Below, one piece after another: positions 27,071 to 34,723 of a stretch of DNA of 64,000 bases. The translations under genes were made by a program, and so were the position numbers. Origin of the DNA: JBCCMF01 sp038747545 (GTDB taxonomy: Bacteria; Bacteroidota; Rhodothermia; Rhodothermales; JBCCMF01); the NCBI GenBank assembly GCA_038747545.1, contig JBCDJT010000006.1, positions 4,128-68,127 of the forward strand. The letters run 5' to 3'. The first letter of the stretch is position 1; the number at the start of each line of letters is the position of its first letter. A model generated the notes under the pieces. That model worked only from the letters and a program-made list of their open reading frames with translations, ran no database searches and was not told the origin of the DNA.

Positions 27071-27864
27071 TCGTAGTACGAGGAAACGGTGCGCAGAGTG
27101 CGGTTGCCCTCGAATGGCATCATCATCACGGTCTCGAAGCGCGAGTTGTAGGGCACCCAGTCGCCCTCGGCGGTCTGCCGGATGTGGACGAAGAAGCTGC
27201 TCTCTTCGCGGAAGAGGAAGGCGAGGTCGATGCGGTCGAGCGAGGCGGCCAGGAGCTGGTTGCTGCGCCGGTCTAGGTAGAGCCGTACGCGGCGGATATT
27301 GAGGTCGTCGCCGTCGTCGGGGCGGGCGCGGATTTCTATGACGCGCGCAGCTTGGTCGAACAGCAGCGTGTCGGGGCGCAGGCGGTACTGGTAGGCTTCG
27401 AAGAACTCGGGCTTGAGGTAGGGCGGGTCGTCGGGGAGGACGTAGGGCGTCACATCGCCCGGGTCTTCGGCTTCCACGTTTGCCGAGACGAAGTTCTGGA
27501 AGAAGCCATAGTCGAACTCGCCTTGCAGGGCATCGCGGAGCACGTCGAAGGTGCGGCCTTGGCCCGTCATCGTATGGCGAACCTCGTGTTGCTCGGAGGC
27601 TTGTAAGATCTCCTCGTCGTCGCGCTGATCCACGCGGGTGTAGCGCGTGAAGTCGTAGTAACGCAGGTTACCGAAGGCATTGTCCATGCCCGACGTACTC
27701 ATCTGATCCATCAAGTCGAACACGACGCGCTGCTCCGACGGGTCCTGGGCAAACTGTGCCTTCCACATCGCCTCCTCCTCGGGTGTGCCGTCAAACTGCT
27801 CGGGCACTGTGCAAGCGCTGAGGACAGTTAAGCAAAGCAGGGGCAGGAAGCGGAATGGACGCAT
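27052..27864 (-). CDS. Uncharacterised lipoprotein
   Basis: 270 residues. The ATG at 27864 starts a lipoprotein signal with lipobox LSAC (residues ~15-18). The mature part is acidic and mixed alpha/beta, ending in strand-rich segments such as VRLYLDRRSNQLLAASLDRI and GDWVPYNSRFET, which resemble the LolA-like concave sheet in general pattern only. Not recognised as a named family. Convergent overlap with the methyltransferase; divergent from the inositol-phosphatase gene. Confidence 0.65.
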   Translation of the reverse strand: MRPFRFLPLLCLTVLSACTVPEQFDGTPEEEAMWKAQFAQDPSEQRVVFDLMDQMSTSGMDNAFGNLRYYDFTRYTRVDQRDDEEILQASEQHEVRHTMTGQGRTFDVLRDALQGEFDYGFFQNFVSANVEAEDPGDVTPYVLPDDPPYLKPEFFEAYQYRLRPDTLLFDQAARVIEIRARPDDGDDLNIRRVRLYLDRRSNQLLAASLDRIDLAFLFREESSFFVHIRQTAEGDWVPYNSRFETVMMMPFEGNRTLRTVSSYYDYAPSR

Positions 27865-27960
27865 AATCCCGGAAGCGCCGCATGGTTGGATCGAGAGGGC
27901 TGACAAACGGTACATCGGCTGGAAAAGCTCCGCCTGAACATCCGTCGAAAAAATTTGCAC

Positions 27961-28785
27961 ATGAATGGGAGAATACCCCCCTGGCGCCTTGAGCTCGATG
28001 CGGCTGTGGATACCGCCTGGGCGGCTGCGCGCCTCATCCAGCCCCATGCGGGGCGCGTCGGCACCAGCCAGATCCAGGAAAAGGTGCGGCACGACCTCGT
28101 GACCGAACTGGACCTGGCCTCGCAGCGCCTCATCCAAGCACAGCTGGCCCGCGCGTTCCCTGACGATCGGTTCCTGGGCGAGGAGAGTGGTGAGGCCGAC
28201 TTCGAGGGCTATCGCCACGGTCGGGTCTGGATTGTAGACCCCATCGACGGGACCACCAACTTCGCCCATGGCTTACCGCCCTACGCGATTAGCATTGGCC
28301 TGGTGGAGGACGGCGAGCCGAAAGTAGGTGTCGTGCTGGATGTCTCGGCGGGCGACCTCTACACGGCGACCGCGGGCGGCGGTGCGTACCGCAACGGGCA
28401 GCGGCTGCACGTCAGCATGGCGGCTACGCTGGACGAGTCGGTGGTGCTGACGGGGTTTCCGGCCAGCGCGGTCGAATACATGGGGCTCTACATGACAATC
28501 TTCGAGCAGATGCTTCGCCGATGCCGTGGGGTGCGGCGGCCGGGCTGCGCATCGGTGGATCTAGCGTATGTAGCGGCGGGCGTGTCGGAAGCGTTCTACG
28601 AGACCGGCTTGCGACCGTGGGACATGGCAGCGGGTGTCCTGCTGGTGACCGAAGCTGGCGGGCGCGCCACGGACAACAGGGGCCACGCCATCGACGTGCT
28701 CGGGCGCCAGCTTGTCGCCTCGAACGGACACATCCACGAGGTCCTGCTGGAACAGGTAGCGAGTATGAAAGACGTGTTTAGTTGA
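27961..28785 (+). CDS. suhB: Inositol-1-monophosphatase family protein
   Basis: 274 residues. Lithium-sensitive phosphatase fold: FLGEESGE, WIVDPIDGTTNFAHGLPPYA (residues ~92-111, metal-binding Asp residues) and RPWDMAAGVLLVTEAGG near the C-terminus. It hydrolyses inositol-1-phosphate or similar sugar phosphates; in E. coli SuhB also aids rRNA antitermination. The ATG at 27961 is preferred over a TTG at 27955. Confidence 0.9.
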   Translation: MNGRIPPWRLELDAAVDTAWAAARLIQPHAGRVGTSQIQEKVRHDLVTELDLASQRLIQAQLARAFPDDRFLGEESGEADFEGYRHGRVWIVDPIDGTTNFAHGLPPYAISIGLVEDGEPKVGVVLDVSAGDLYTATAGGGAYRNGQRLHVSMAATLDESVVLTGFPASAVEYMGLYMTIFEQMLRRCRGVRRPGCASVDLAYVAAGVSEAFYETGLRPWDMAAGVLLVTEAGGRATDNRGHAIDVLGRQLVASNGHIHEVLLEQVASMKDVFS

Positions 28786-28866
28786 GCGCGGTTGGTCCAT
28801 CGGCGCCTCGTTTTGCCTAGTTTGGCGCTTCATTCGACTCACAAGCACGCAGCATCGCACCCCATC

Positions 28867-29700
28867 ATGGCAAACGGAAACGGACTTCTCGCTGGAAAGA
28901 AAGGCGTCATCTTTGGCGCGCTCAACGACCAGAGCATCGCTTGGGCCATCGCCGAGGCTGTGTACCGCGAGGGTGGCGAGTTTGTGCTGTCGAACGCCCC
29001 CGTAGCCAAGCGCTTGGGCAGCGTGGATGCGCTCGCTGAGAAGACAGGCAGCGACGTGCTCTGGGCCGATGCTACCAGCGACGATGATCTGGAAACGCTG
29101 TTCACGCAAGCGAAAGAGAAGCTGGGCGGCGTCGATTTCGTGGTGCACTCCATCGGGATGGGGCTCAACGTGCGGAAGAAGAAGCCGTACGAAAGTCTTA
29201 ACTACAACTGGTACTTGAAGACGCTCGATATCTCGGCCGTGAGTCTGCACCGCATCGTGCATCATGCCATGGAGACGGGCGCCATGAACGACGGCGGGTC
29301 GGTTGTCGCGCTCTCGTACATCGGTGCGCAGCGCATCTTCTCGAAGTACAGCGAGATGGGCGATGCCAAGGCGCTGCTGGAGAGCATCGTGCGCTCGTGG
29401 GGCTACCGCCTCGGCCGTCGCGGCATCCGCATCAACTCGATCTCGCAGAGCCCCACCAAGACGGTCGCAGGCTCGGGCATCAAGGGCTTCGACAGCATGT
29501 TCACCTTCGGCGCCCAGCTCTCGCCGCTAGGCAACGCCGATGCCGCCAGCTGCGCCGATTACACCGTGACGCTCCTAAGCGACCTCACACGGATGGTCAC
29601 CATGCAAAACCTCTACCACGACGGCGGCTTCAGCGCCATGGGCATCTCGGATGAACTCGTAGAGTCCCTGCAGGTCGCCTTCGGCAGCGACGACGCGTGA
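28867..29700 (+). CDS. fabI: Enoyl-ACP reductase (FabI type)
   Basis: 277 residues. NADH-dependent last step of each fatty-acid elongation cycle. The FabI-type NAD loop is GVIFGALNDQSIAWAIA, and the catalytic Tyr-x6-Lys is in SKYSEMGDAKAL; a second conserved Tyr is in LSYIGA. SPTKTVAGSGIKGF is the substrate-loop segment. The ATG at 28867 (MANGNGLLAGK) fits the family. The final bases GTGA overlap the next start. Confidence 0.96.
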   Translation: MANGNGLLAGKKGVIFGALNDQSIAWAIAEAVYREGGEFVLSNAPVAKRLGSVDALAEKTGSDVLWADATSDDDLETLFTQAKEKLGGVDFVVHSIGMGLNVRKKKPYESLNYNWYLKTLDISAVSLHRIVHHAMETGAMNDGGSVVALSYIGAQRIFSKYSEMGDAKALLESIVRSWGYRLGRRGIRINSISQSPTKTVAGSGIKGFDSMFTFGAQLSPLGNADAASCADYTVTLLSDLTRMVTMQNLYHDGGFSAMGISDELVESLQVAFGSDDA

Positions 29701-30449
29701 CCGTCGAGCTGTTCGTCGCCGACATCGACGGGTGTTTGAGCAAGCCGTACGCGCCGCTCGACTTGGAGCGCTTGAGTGAGCTGGCTGAGTTGATCGTCGA
29801 GGCGCAGGCGGGGCATCCCACACTGCCGCGCTTCACGCTCTGCTCGGGGCGCCCGTTTCCGTATGTGGAGGCGATGGGGCAGGTGCTGGGCATCCAACAG
29901 CCGATGCTCTTTGAGGCGGGCGCGGGCTGTTTTGACCCGGTCGCCAACCGCATCACGTGGCATCCGCGCCTCACCGAGGCCATGATTACGCAATCACGTA
30001 CGGTGATGGCATGGGCCGAGCAGGAACTGGTGCAGCGCCACCCGCTCGCACTTGATCACGCCAAGCGGACGCAGGTGAGCATCGTGGCGCGCTCCGAAGC
30101 CCTCATCCCCCACATCTTAGACGAGGTGCGGGCATTTGTGTCACGCGAGGCGCCCGACCTGGCGATCTATCGCACGTCGCACTCTATCGACATCCACAGC
30201 CCCAACCTGACGAAAGCCGAGGGGTTGCGGTGGCTCAGTGCGCATGTTGGCGTCAATCTCGATCGCATGGCGTACATCGGTGATAGCGAGGGCGACAAAG
30301 GCGCACTCCTAGCCGTGGGGCATGGCTTCGCGCCAGCGAATGCCAGCGTGGACCTGCAGCACCAAGCCATCCGCTGGACCCGGGGCCAGTTTGCCGCAGG
30401 GGCGTTGGAAGCCTATCGGTTATGTGCGAGCGCCAACGCTGCCGCCTAG
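29697..30449 (+). CDS. HAD-superfamily phosphatase
   Basis: 250 residues, GTG start overlapping the fabI stop (GTGA). The nucleophile motif is VADIDGCLS (Asp8/Asp10), motif II is in CSGRPFPY, and motif IV is GDSEGDKGALLAVG. The C2 cap and overall length resemble Cof-type or mannosyl-3-phosphoglycerate phosphatases. The substrate is not known. Coupling with fabI may only reflect shared expression. Confidence 0.8.
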   Translation: MTVELFVADIDGCLSKPYAPLDLERLSELAELIVEAQAGHPTLPRFTLCSGRPFPYVEAMGQVLGIQQPMLFEAGAGCFDPVANRITWHPRLTEAMITQSRTVMAWAEQELVQRHPLALDHAKRTQVSIVARSEALIPHILDEVRAFVSREAPDLAIYRTSHSIDIHSPNLTKAEGLRWLSAHVGVNLDRMAYIGDSEGDKGALLAVGHGFAPANASVDLQHQAIRWTRGQFAAGALEAYRLCASANAAA

Positions 30450-30519
30450 CCGTATCGCAACGATGGCTCAGGGCGACGACAGTTCGTATGTTACGCCTTC
30501 ACCGACGCCGTCCTTGTAC

Positions 30520-31260
30520 ATGATGCTCCGTCTCGTTACGTTCGTCCTGCTGGCTGGCTGGGCCTCCGACGTTTGCGCCCAGGCCGACCTTGACGCGCTG
30601 CCAATGTTCTATACGGTAGAGCGCAAGGTGACCATCTACCGAGACTCGTCGATGACCAAGCCGTACGCCGGGCTGCGCTTCCGCGATCAGGTGTACGAGA
30701 TGGAGCGCGGCGCCACGTGGCAACGCGTGCGTTCGCAAGACGGCGCCGTCGGCTATGTGCGGCCCGAGCAACTGTCCAACGTATGGATCCGCGTCTCCAA
30801 GTCAGACGCCACGCTGTACGTCTACGAGGGCACGACGCTGGCGTACAGCTACCCCGCCGACTTCGGCTACAACCAGTTCGCCGACAAGGTGCGCCGCGGC
30901 GATCCGCTCAACCAAGACCACTGGCGCACGCCCGATGGCGTCTTCTACGTGGCTCGCAAAAACCCACGCAGCAAGTTCCACAAGGCGTTTGTCTTCAACT
31001 ATCCCAACACAGAGGATGCCGTGCGTGGCCTCCGCCAAGGCTTGATCTCGCGGGCCCAGCACGACGCCATCGTCCGCTCCGAGCAAACCTTCTCCATGCC
31101 GCCCATGAACACGCCGCTGGGGGGCTGGATCGAGATCCACGGCAAAGGCACAGGCGCACGATCCAACTGGACGCAGGGCTGTGTAGCCATCACCGACGAG
31201 GCCATGGATGAACTGTGGGACATCGTACACGCGGGGACGCCCATCTTGGTTGAACTGTAA
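30520..31260 (+). CDS. L,D-transpeptidase (YkuD) with SH3-like domain
   Basis: 246 residues. Signal peptide ends near VCAQ. Residues ~28-85 look like a bacterial SH3 domain (TIYRDSSMTKPYAGLRF, GAVGYVRPEQ). The YkuD domain has the active-site set HGKGTGARSNWTQGCVAITD, with catalytic Cys in QGC. It cross-links or hydrolyses peptidoglycan stem peptides in the periplasm. ATGs at 30520 and 30523 both fit the signal peptide; one at 30463 would add a 19-residue polar leader. Confidence 0.88.
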   Translation: MMLRLVTFVLLAGWASDVCAQADLDALPMFYTVERKVTIYRDSSMTKPYAGLRFRDQVYEMERGATWQRVRSQDGAVGYVRPEQLSNVWIRVSKSDATLYVYEGTTLAYSYPADFGYNQFADKVRRGDPLNQDHWRTPDGVFYVARKNPRSKFHKAFVFNYPNTEDAVRGLRQGLISRAQHDAIVRSEQTFSMPPMNTPLGGWIEIHGKGTGARSNWTQGCVAITDEAMDELWDIVHAGTPILVEL

Positions 31261-31324
31261 CGGCTCACGCCGAACCCGCCGAATGCACCCGTCGTACGAT
31301 GCCGAAACCAACCGCCTCTGCATT

Positions 31325-32692
31325 ATGAAACGGTTCCTACTGTCCTTGCTCGTCGCGGCTACACTCGCGCCGTCAGCCCTCGCCGATACGGATGAAACAC
31401 TATCCCTGCCCGACTTGGGCGACGGCGAGGTGTTCGTCGTGCCCGTCCATGGCACCATCGACAAACCGCTGTCGATGTACCTCGAACGCGCCCTCGCCGA
31501 TGCCGAGGAAGCCGGCGCCGCGGTCATCATCTTCGACATCGACACGTTCGGCGGCTTGCTGGATGCAGCCGACCTGATCCGCAAAGACCTGCTCGACACG
31601 ACGATTCCGACGGTCGCCTTCATCGACAAGAACGCTGCTTCGGCAGGAGCGCTCATCGCCTACGCCACCGACCGCATTGTGATGGTGCCCGGGGCGTCGA
31701 TGGGCGCCGCGACTGTTGTGGAAGGCATGAGCGGCGAGGCGGCGCCCGACAAGTACCAGAGCTACATGCGCGGCCTGATGCGCGCCACCGCCGAGGCCAA
31801 GGGCCGCGATCCGCAGATCGCCGAGGCGATGGTGGATGAGACGCTGGAGGTCGAAGGCATATCCGAGGCGGGGCAGGTGGTTACGCTATCGGCACAAGAG
31901 GCGCGCAAGCTAGGCGTAGCCGACGCGATCTTGCCCAGCATCGACGCCGTGACGGAAGCCTTAGGCCTGGCAGAGACGACGCAGGTGGCGCACCGCGAGT
32001 CGGGTGCCGAGCGGCTGCTGCGCTTCTTTGCGAATCCGGTCTTGCAGTCGATCCTGATGCTGATGATGATGTCGGGCCTCTACTTCGAGCTGCAGTCGCC
32101 GGGCGTGGGCTTCGCAGGCCTGATGGCGGCCGTCGGCGCGGCGTTGTTCTTTGCCCCCCACTACATGCTCGGCCTCGTGGAGAGCTGGGAGGTGGCACTG
32201 TTCGTTCTCGGGGTCATACTCATAGCCGTCGAGATCTTCGTGATCCCGGGCTTCGGCATTGCAGGCATCAGCGGGCTCACCCTGGTCATTGGCTCCTTGA
32301 TCGCTGCGCTCATCGGCAACGTGGGCTTCGACTTTCCAACAGCCGATGGCATCGGGCGCGCCCTGAGTACACTTGCCGCCACCATGGTGCTGTTCGTGGT
32401 GCTGCTCTTCTCAATGGGGAGGTACCTCCCACAGACGCGGCGCTTCAACCGCTTGGTCCTCGCCGAGACCGTAGGCAACGGCTCTGGCCTAGCGCTCCCC
32501 ATGATGGCAGAGACCACGCTGCTGGGCGAGCAAGGGTTGACCGTCACAGCCCTGCGGCCGTCGGGCACGGCGGATCTGGGCGGGGAGCGCCTGGAGGTCG
32601 TCTCAGGCGGTGATTACGTGGAGCCGGGTACGCGCATCGAAGTGGTTCGCGTGCGAGGGCAGCAGGTGATGGTGCGCCCGGTCCCCGAGTAG
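31325..32692 (+). CDS. NfeD family serine protease (long form)
   Basis: 455 residues. Signal peptide to SALA, a ClpP-class protease domain (~30-235) with the catalytic Ser in KNAASAGALIAYATD, then four or five membrane helices (~245-370) and a C-terminal OB fold (~385-455, LTVTALRPSGTADLGG). Long NfeD proteins are normally paired with a slipin/stomatin; none is adjacent here. A short NfeD follows 3 bases later. The ATG at 31325 starts the signal peptide. Confidence 0.85.
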   Translation: MKRFLLSLLVAATLAPSALADTDETLSLPDLGDGEVFVVPVHGTIDKPLSMYLERALADAEEAGAAVIIFDIDTFGGLLDAADLIRKDLLDTTIPTVAFIDKNAASAGALIAYATDRIVMVPGASMGAATVVEGMSGEAAPDKYQSYMRGLMRATAEAKGRDPQIAEAMVDETLEVEGISEAGQVVTLSAQEARKLGVADAILPSIDAVTEALGLAETTQVAHRESGAERLLRFFANPVLQSILMLMMMSGLYFELQSPGVGFAGLMAAVGAALFFAPHYMLGLVESWEVALFVLGVILIAVEIFVIPGFGIAGISGLTLVIGSLIAALIGNVGFDFPTADGIGRALSTLAATMVLFVVLLFSMGRYLPQTRRFNRLVLAETVGNGSGLALPMMAETTLLGEQGLTVTALRPSGTADLGGERLEVVSGGDYVEPGTRIEVVRVRGQQVMVRPVPE

Positions 32693-32695
32693 CGG

Positions 32696-33268
32696 TTGAT
32701 TTGCGCCGCTCATCGAAACTTCACCAAGGTTCGCCGTACATTAACGACATCTGCGCTGCCCCATTCACCACGACTACGCCTGCCCTTGCTTATCCCTATC
32801 GGACTCATCGTAGTGGGCCTGCTCCTGATCGCCATTGAAGTATACGTGGTGCCAGGCTTTAACGTGGTGGGGTTGCTTGGCCTCGCCATGATGCTGTTCG
32901 CGGTGGGCTTTGCCTTCTCAACAGCGGGGCTGCTCGGCGGTGTGGCCATGCTCGGGCTCTCGACGGTGAGCAGCGGCGGGCTGTTTTACTTCCTGTGGAA
33001 GTCCGGCGCCTGGAATCGGTTTGTGCTCGACGCGAGCCTGCAAGCCGATGAGAAATTGCTGGCAGAGGAAAGCGAGCAGCGCGCCCGCTTCCTCGGCAAG
33101 CTGGGCGTGGCCATCACGCCGCTGCGCCCCACGGGTGTGGTCGAAATCGAAGGCGAGCGCATCGAAGCCAACACCGAGGGCGACTATATTGCCGCAGGCA
33201 GCGACATCCGCGTCGTGGCCATGGACCGGCGGCGCTACTTCGTACGGCTGGCCGCGCTCGAAGGGTAA
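32696..33268 (+). CDS. Short NfeD-like membrane protein
   Basis: Up to 190 residues. Three membrane helices and a C-terminal OB-like domain (LGVAITPLRPTGVVEIEGER, then VVAMDRRRYFV) mirror the C-terminal half of the upstream gene, with VPGFNVVGLLGL matching its VIPGFGIAGISGL. No ATG is available: TTG at 32696, 3 bases after the upstream stop, or TTG at 32786, just before the first helix (160 residues). Role inferred as a membrane quality-control partner of the long form. Confidence 0.7.
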   Translation: MICAAHRNFTKVRRTLTTSALPHSPRLRLPLLIPIGLIVVGLLLIAIEVYVVPGFNVVGLLGLAMMLFAVGFAFSTAGLLGGVAMLGLSTVSSGGLFYFLWKSGAWNRFVLDASLQADEKLLAEESEQRARFLGKLGVAITPLRPTGVVEIEGERIEANTEGDYIAAGSDIRVVAMDRRRYFVRLAALEG

Positions 33269-33358
33269 AACCGTCGCCCACAGAGAAACTTTTAGATGGG
33301 CCCGGCCATCTCAACGCTGCAGGTACAGCGGATGTCCACGTAGGCTTCCGCGACGACT

Positions 33359-34129
33359 ATGACTCACTCCACCCTCGCGATGCTTGTGTTGAAGCACTCC
33401 CGCCTTCCCGTCGTTCTCGCCGTTTTGCTGTGTGGCAGCCTTGCCCTGTCGGGCTGCCAATCAGGCGGACCGCCGGACCTTGGCGCACCTGCTGGGTGGG
33501 AGACCAGTGCCGACGGCCTGCAGTGGTGGCAGGGCGGGGTTGATACCACAGGCCTCTTCCGCGACCTCACGACACTCTCAGCGATGGATGTGGCGGGGGA
33601 GAACAAGGTCTACGTCGCGGGCCGCAATGTCTCGGTGCAGCAAGAGGTCATGGAGATCCGCCTGCAACGGGCACTCAAGCGGCAGCTCATCCGCATCTAC
33701 CGCAACCAGCCCGAGATCGTGGACTCGCTGTTCCTGGCCTACGTAGCACCCGACCTCAGCGTGGCGAGGTACGAGCGCGACAACGAGGCCGAGCTGCAGC
33801 GCCTCAAGAAGCAGGGGTATAGCACCATCCGCAGCCACTTCCGCGAGCCCACCACGGTCAAAAACCTCGGGTCCGATATTCCCATCTCGTACCCCGACAG
33901 CCTGCAGCAGGCGGGCATTTCAGGCTCGGTACACATCCAGGCCTACGTAGATAGCGAAGGCAAGCCGCTCGTGCTCGAACTCATCGAACCCGTCCACCCC
34001 GTGCTCGATGCTATCGCCCTGCAGGCCATGACGCAGATGGAGTGGAACCCGGCCTACCTCAACCGCTCGTTTGGATGGAAAGCCATCCCGTCCTGGGCCC
34101 GATTCCGCGTCACCTTTGCGACGGGGTAA
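33359..34129 (+). CDS. Lipoprotein with C-terminal TonB domain
   Basis: 256 residues. A lipoprotein signal ends in LSGC (residues ~30-33). A helical middle (VQQEVMEIRLQRALKRQLIRI) precedes a TonB_C-like domain (~residues 175-256): YPDSLQQAGISGSVHIQAYV, then AIALQAMTQMEWNPA. Standard TonB has an inner-membrane helix and a Pro-rich arm; both are missing. It may be an outer-membrane lipoprotein using the fold for binding rather than energy transfer. Confidence 0.7.
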   Translation: MTHSTLAMLVLKHSRLPVVLAVLLCGSLALSGCQSGGPPDLGAPAGWETSADGLQWWQGGVDTTGLFRDLTTLSAMDVAGENKVYVAGRNVSVQQEVMEIRLQRALKRQLIRIYRNQPEIVDSLFLAYVAPDLSVARYERDNEAELQRLKKQGYSTIRSHFREPTTVKNLGSDIPISYPDSLQQAGISGSVHIQAYVDSEGKPLVLELIEPVHPVLDAIALQAMTQMEWNPAYLNRSFGWKAIPSWARFRVTFATG

Positions 34130-34160
34130 CCCATCCCCGGTGGATTGACGGGCAGGGCCA

Positions 34161-34199
34161 AACAAAAATGGGCCCGACCCCCACCACAGGATCGAGCCC
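34161..34199 (-). terminator. Second minus-strand rho-independent terminator
   Basis: Read on the minus strand, GGGCTCGATCC (34199-34189) pairs with GGGTCGGGCCC (34180-34170) over 11 pairs including two G-T wobbles, with an 8-base loop, and ATTTTTGTTTG follows. On the plus strand two C-A mismatches appear and no T run follows. It lies 82 bases beyond another minus-strand terminator. Confidence 0.65.
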
Positions 34200-34203
34200 G
34201 ATG

Positions 34204-34225
34204 CCTTGGTGCCGAAGCACCGAAG
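34204..34225 (-). ncRNA. UUCG-capped hairpin, possible small RNA segment
   Basis: On the minus strand CTTCGGTGC and GCACCAAGG pair (one C-A mismatch, one G-T wobble) around a TTCG tetraloop. It sits between two minus-strand terminators at 34281-34318 and 34161-34199, in a 187-base convergent spacer without a credible protein gene. It may be part of a 3' UTR or a small RNA of about 100 bases. No promoter was identified. Confidence 0.3.
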
Positions 34226-34280
34226 AGACATGCACTGGTATAGATGACGGTGGCTCAGCAGGCGTTCAGGTCGCCCATCG

Positions 34281-34318
34281 AAAAAAAGTGAGCCGCCACC
34301 GAAAAAAACCGGGCGGCT
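34281..34318 (-). terminator. Terminator of the PLDc_N gene
   Basis: AGCCGCC (34318-34312 on the minus strand) pairs perfectly with GGCGGCT (34297-34291), and after 3 bases a run of seven T (34287-34281) follows. The stem begins within the TAG stop codon of the upstream gene. Confidence 0.85.
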
Positions 34319-34595
34319 ACTCTTTGCCGAACAGCCAGTAGAGGATCAGGCCACCTAGCGGGAAGAAGATAATCAGCAGCATCCACAGCACTTTTCCGCC
34401 TGTCGACTTGGTGCTGCCGCCGATCTCGACGAGCGCGATGATGTCTAGGATGACCAGGATGGTGCCACAGATGCCCAGGCCCGCGAAGCCAACGTCGTCG
34501 ACCATTTCGATGAGGTTGGGACCGCCGCAGCCTGTGAGGAGCAGCGTGAGGGCGCCGAGCAAGAGAACAGAGGCTAGAGACGTAAGGCGTTGCAT
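34317..34595 (-). CDS. Small PLDc_N-domain lipoprotein-like protein
   Basis: 92 residues. The ATG at 34595 gives a lipobox-like LLTGC at residues ~19-23. The rest is the two-helix PLDc_N (phospholipase D nuclease N-terminal) module: LVILDIIALVEIGGS, then LWMLLIIFFPLGGLILYWLFG. Such proteins lack a catalytic domain; several act as small membrane proteins or immunity-like factors. Function unknown here. A strong terminator follows at once. Confidence 0.75.
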   Translation of the reverse strand: MQRLTSLASVLLLGALTLLLTGCGGPNLIEMVDDVGFAGLGICGTILVILDIIALVEIGGSTKSTGGKVLWMLLIIFFPLGGLILYWLFGKE

Positions 34596-34723
34596 AGGGC
34601 AAGAGGGAAGGTGAGCGGAACGTGTGACACTATATACGGGATGGCGCACAAAGGATGCAGAGGAACTGCCGGAATTGCGGTCGTGTTAAGCATCGCCTTA
34701 CAGTAATCAAGTTTGGAAGACGC

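Noticed and set aside
33359..34129. Canonical tonB gene
   Set aside because: No inner-membrane helix or Pro-rich arm and no exbB/exbD beside it; described as a TonB-domain lipoprotein instead.
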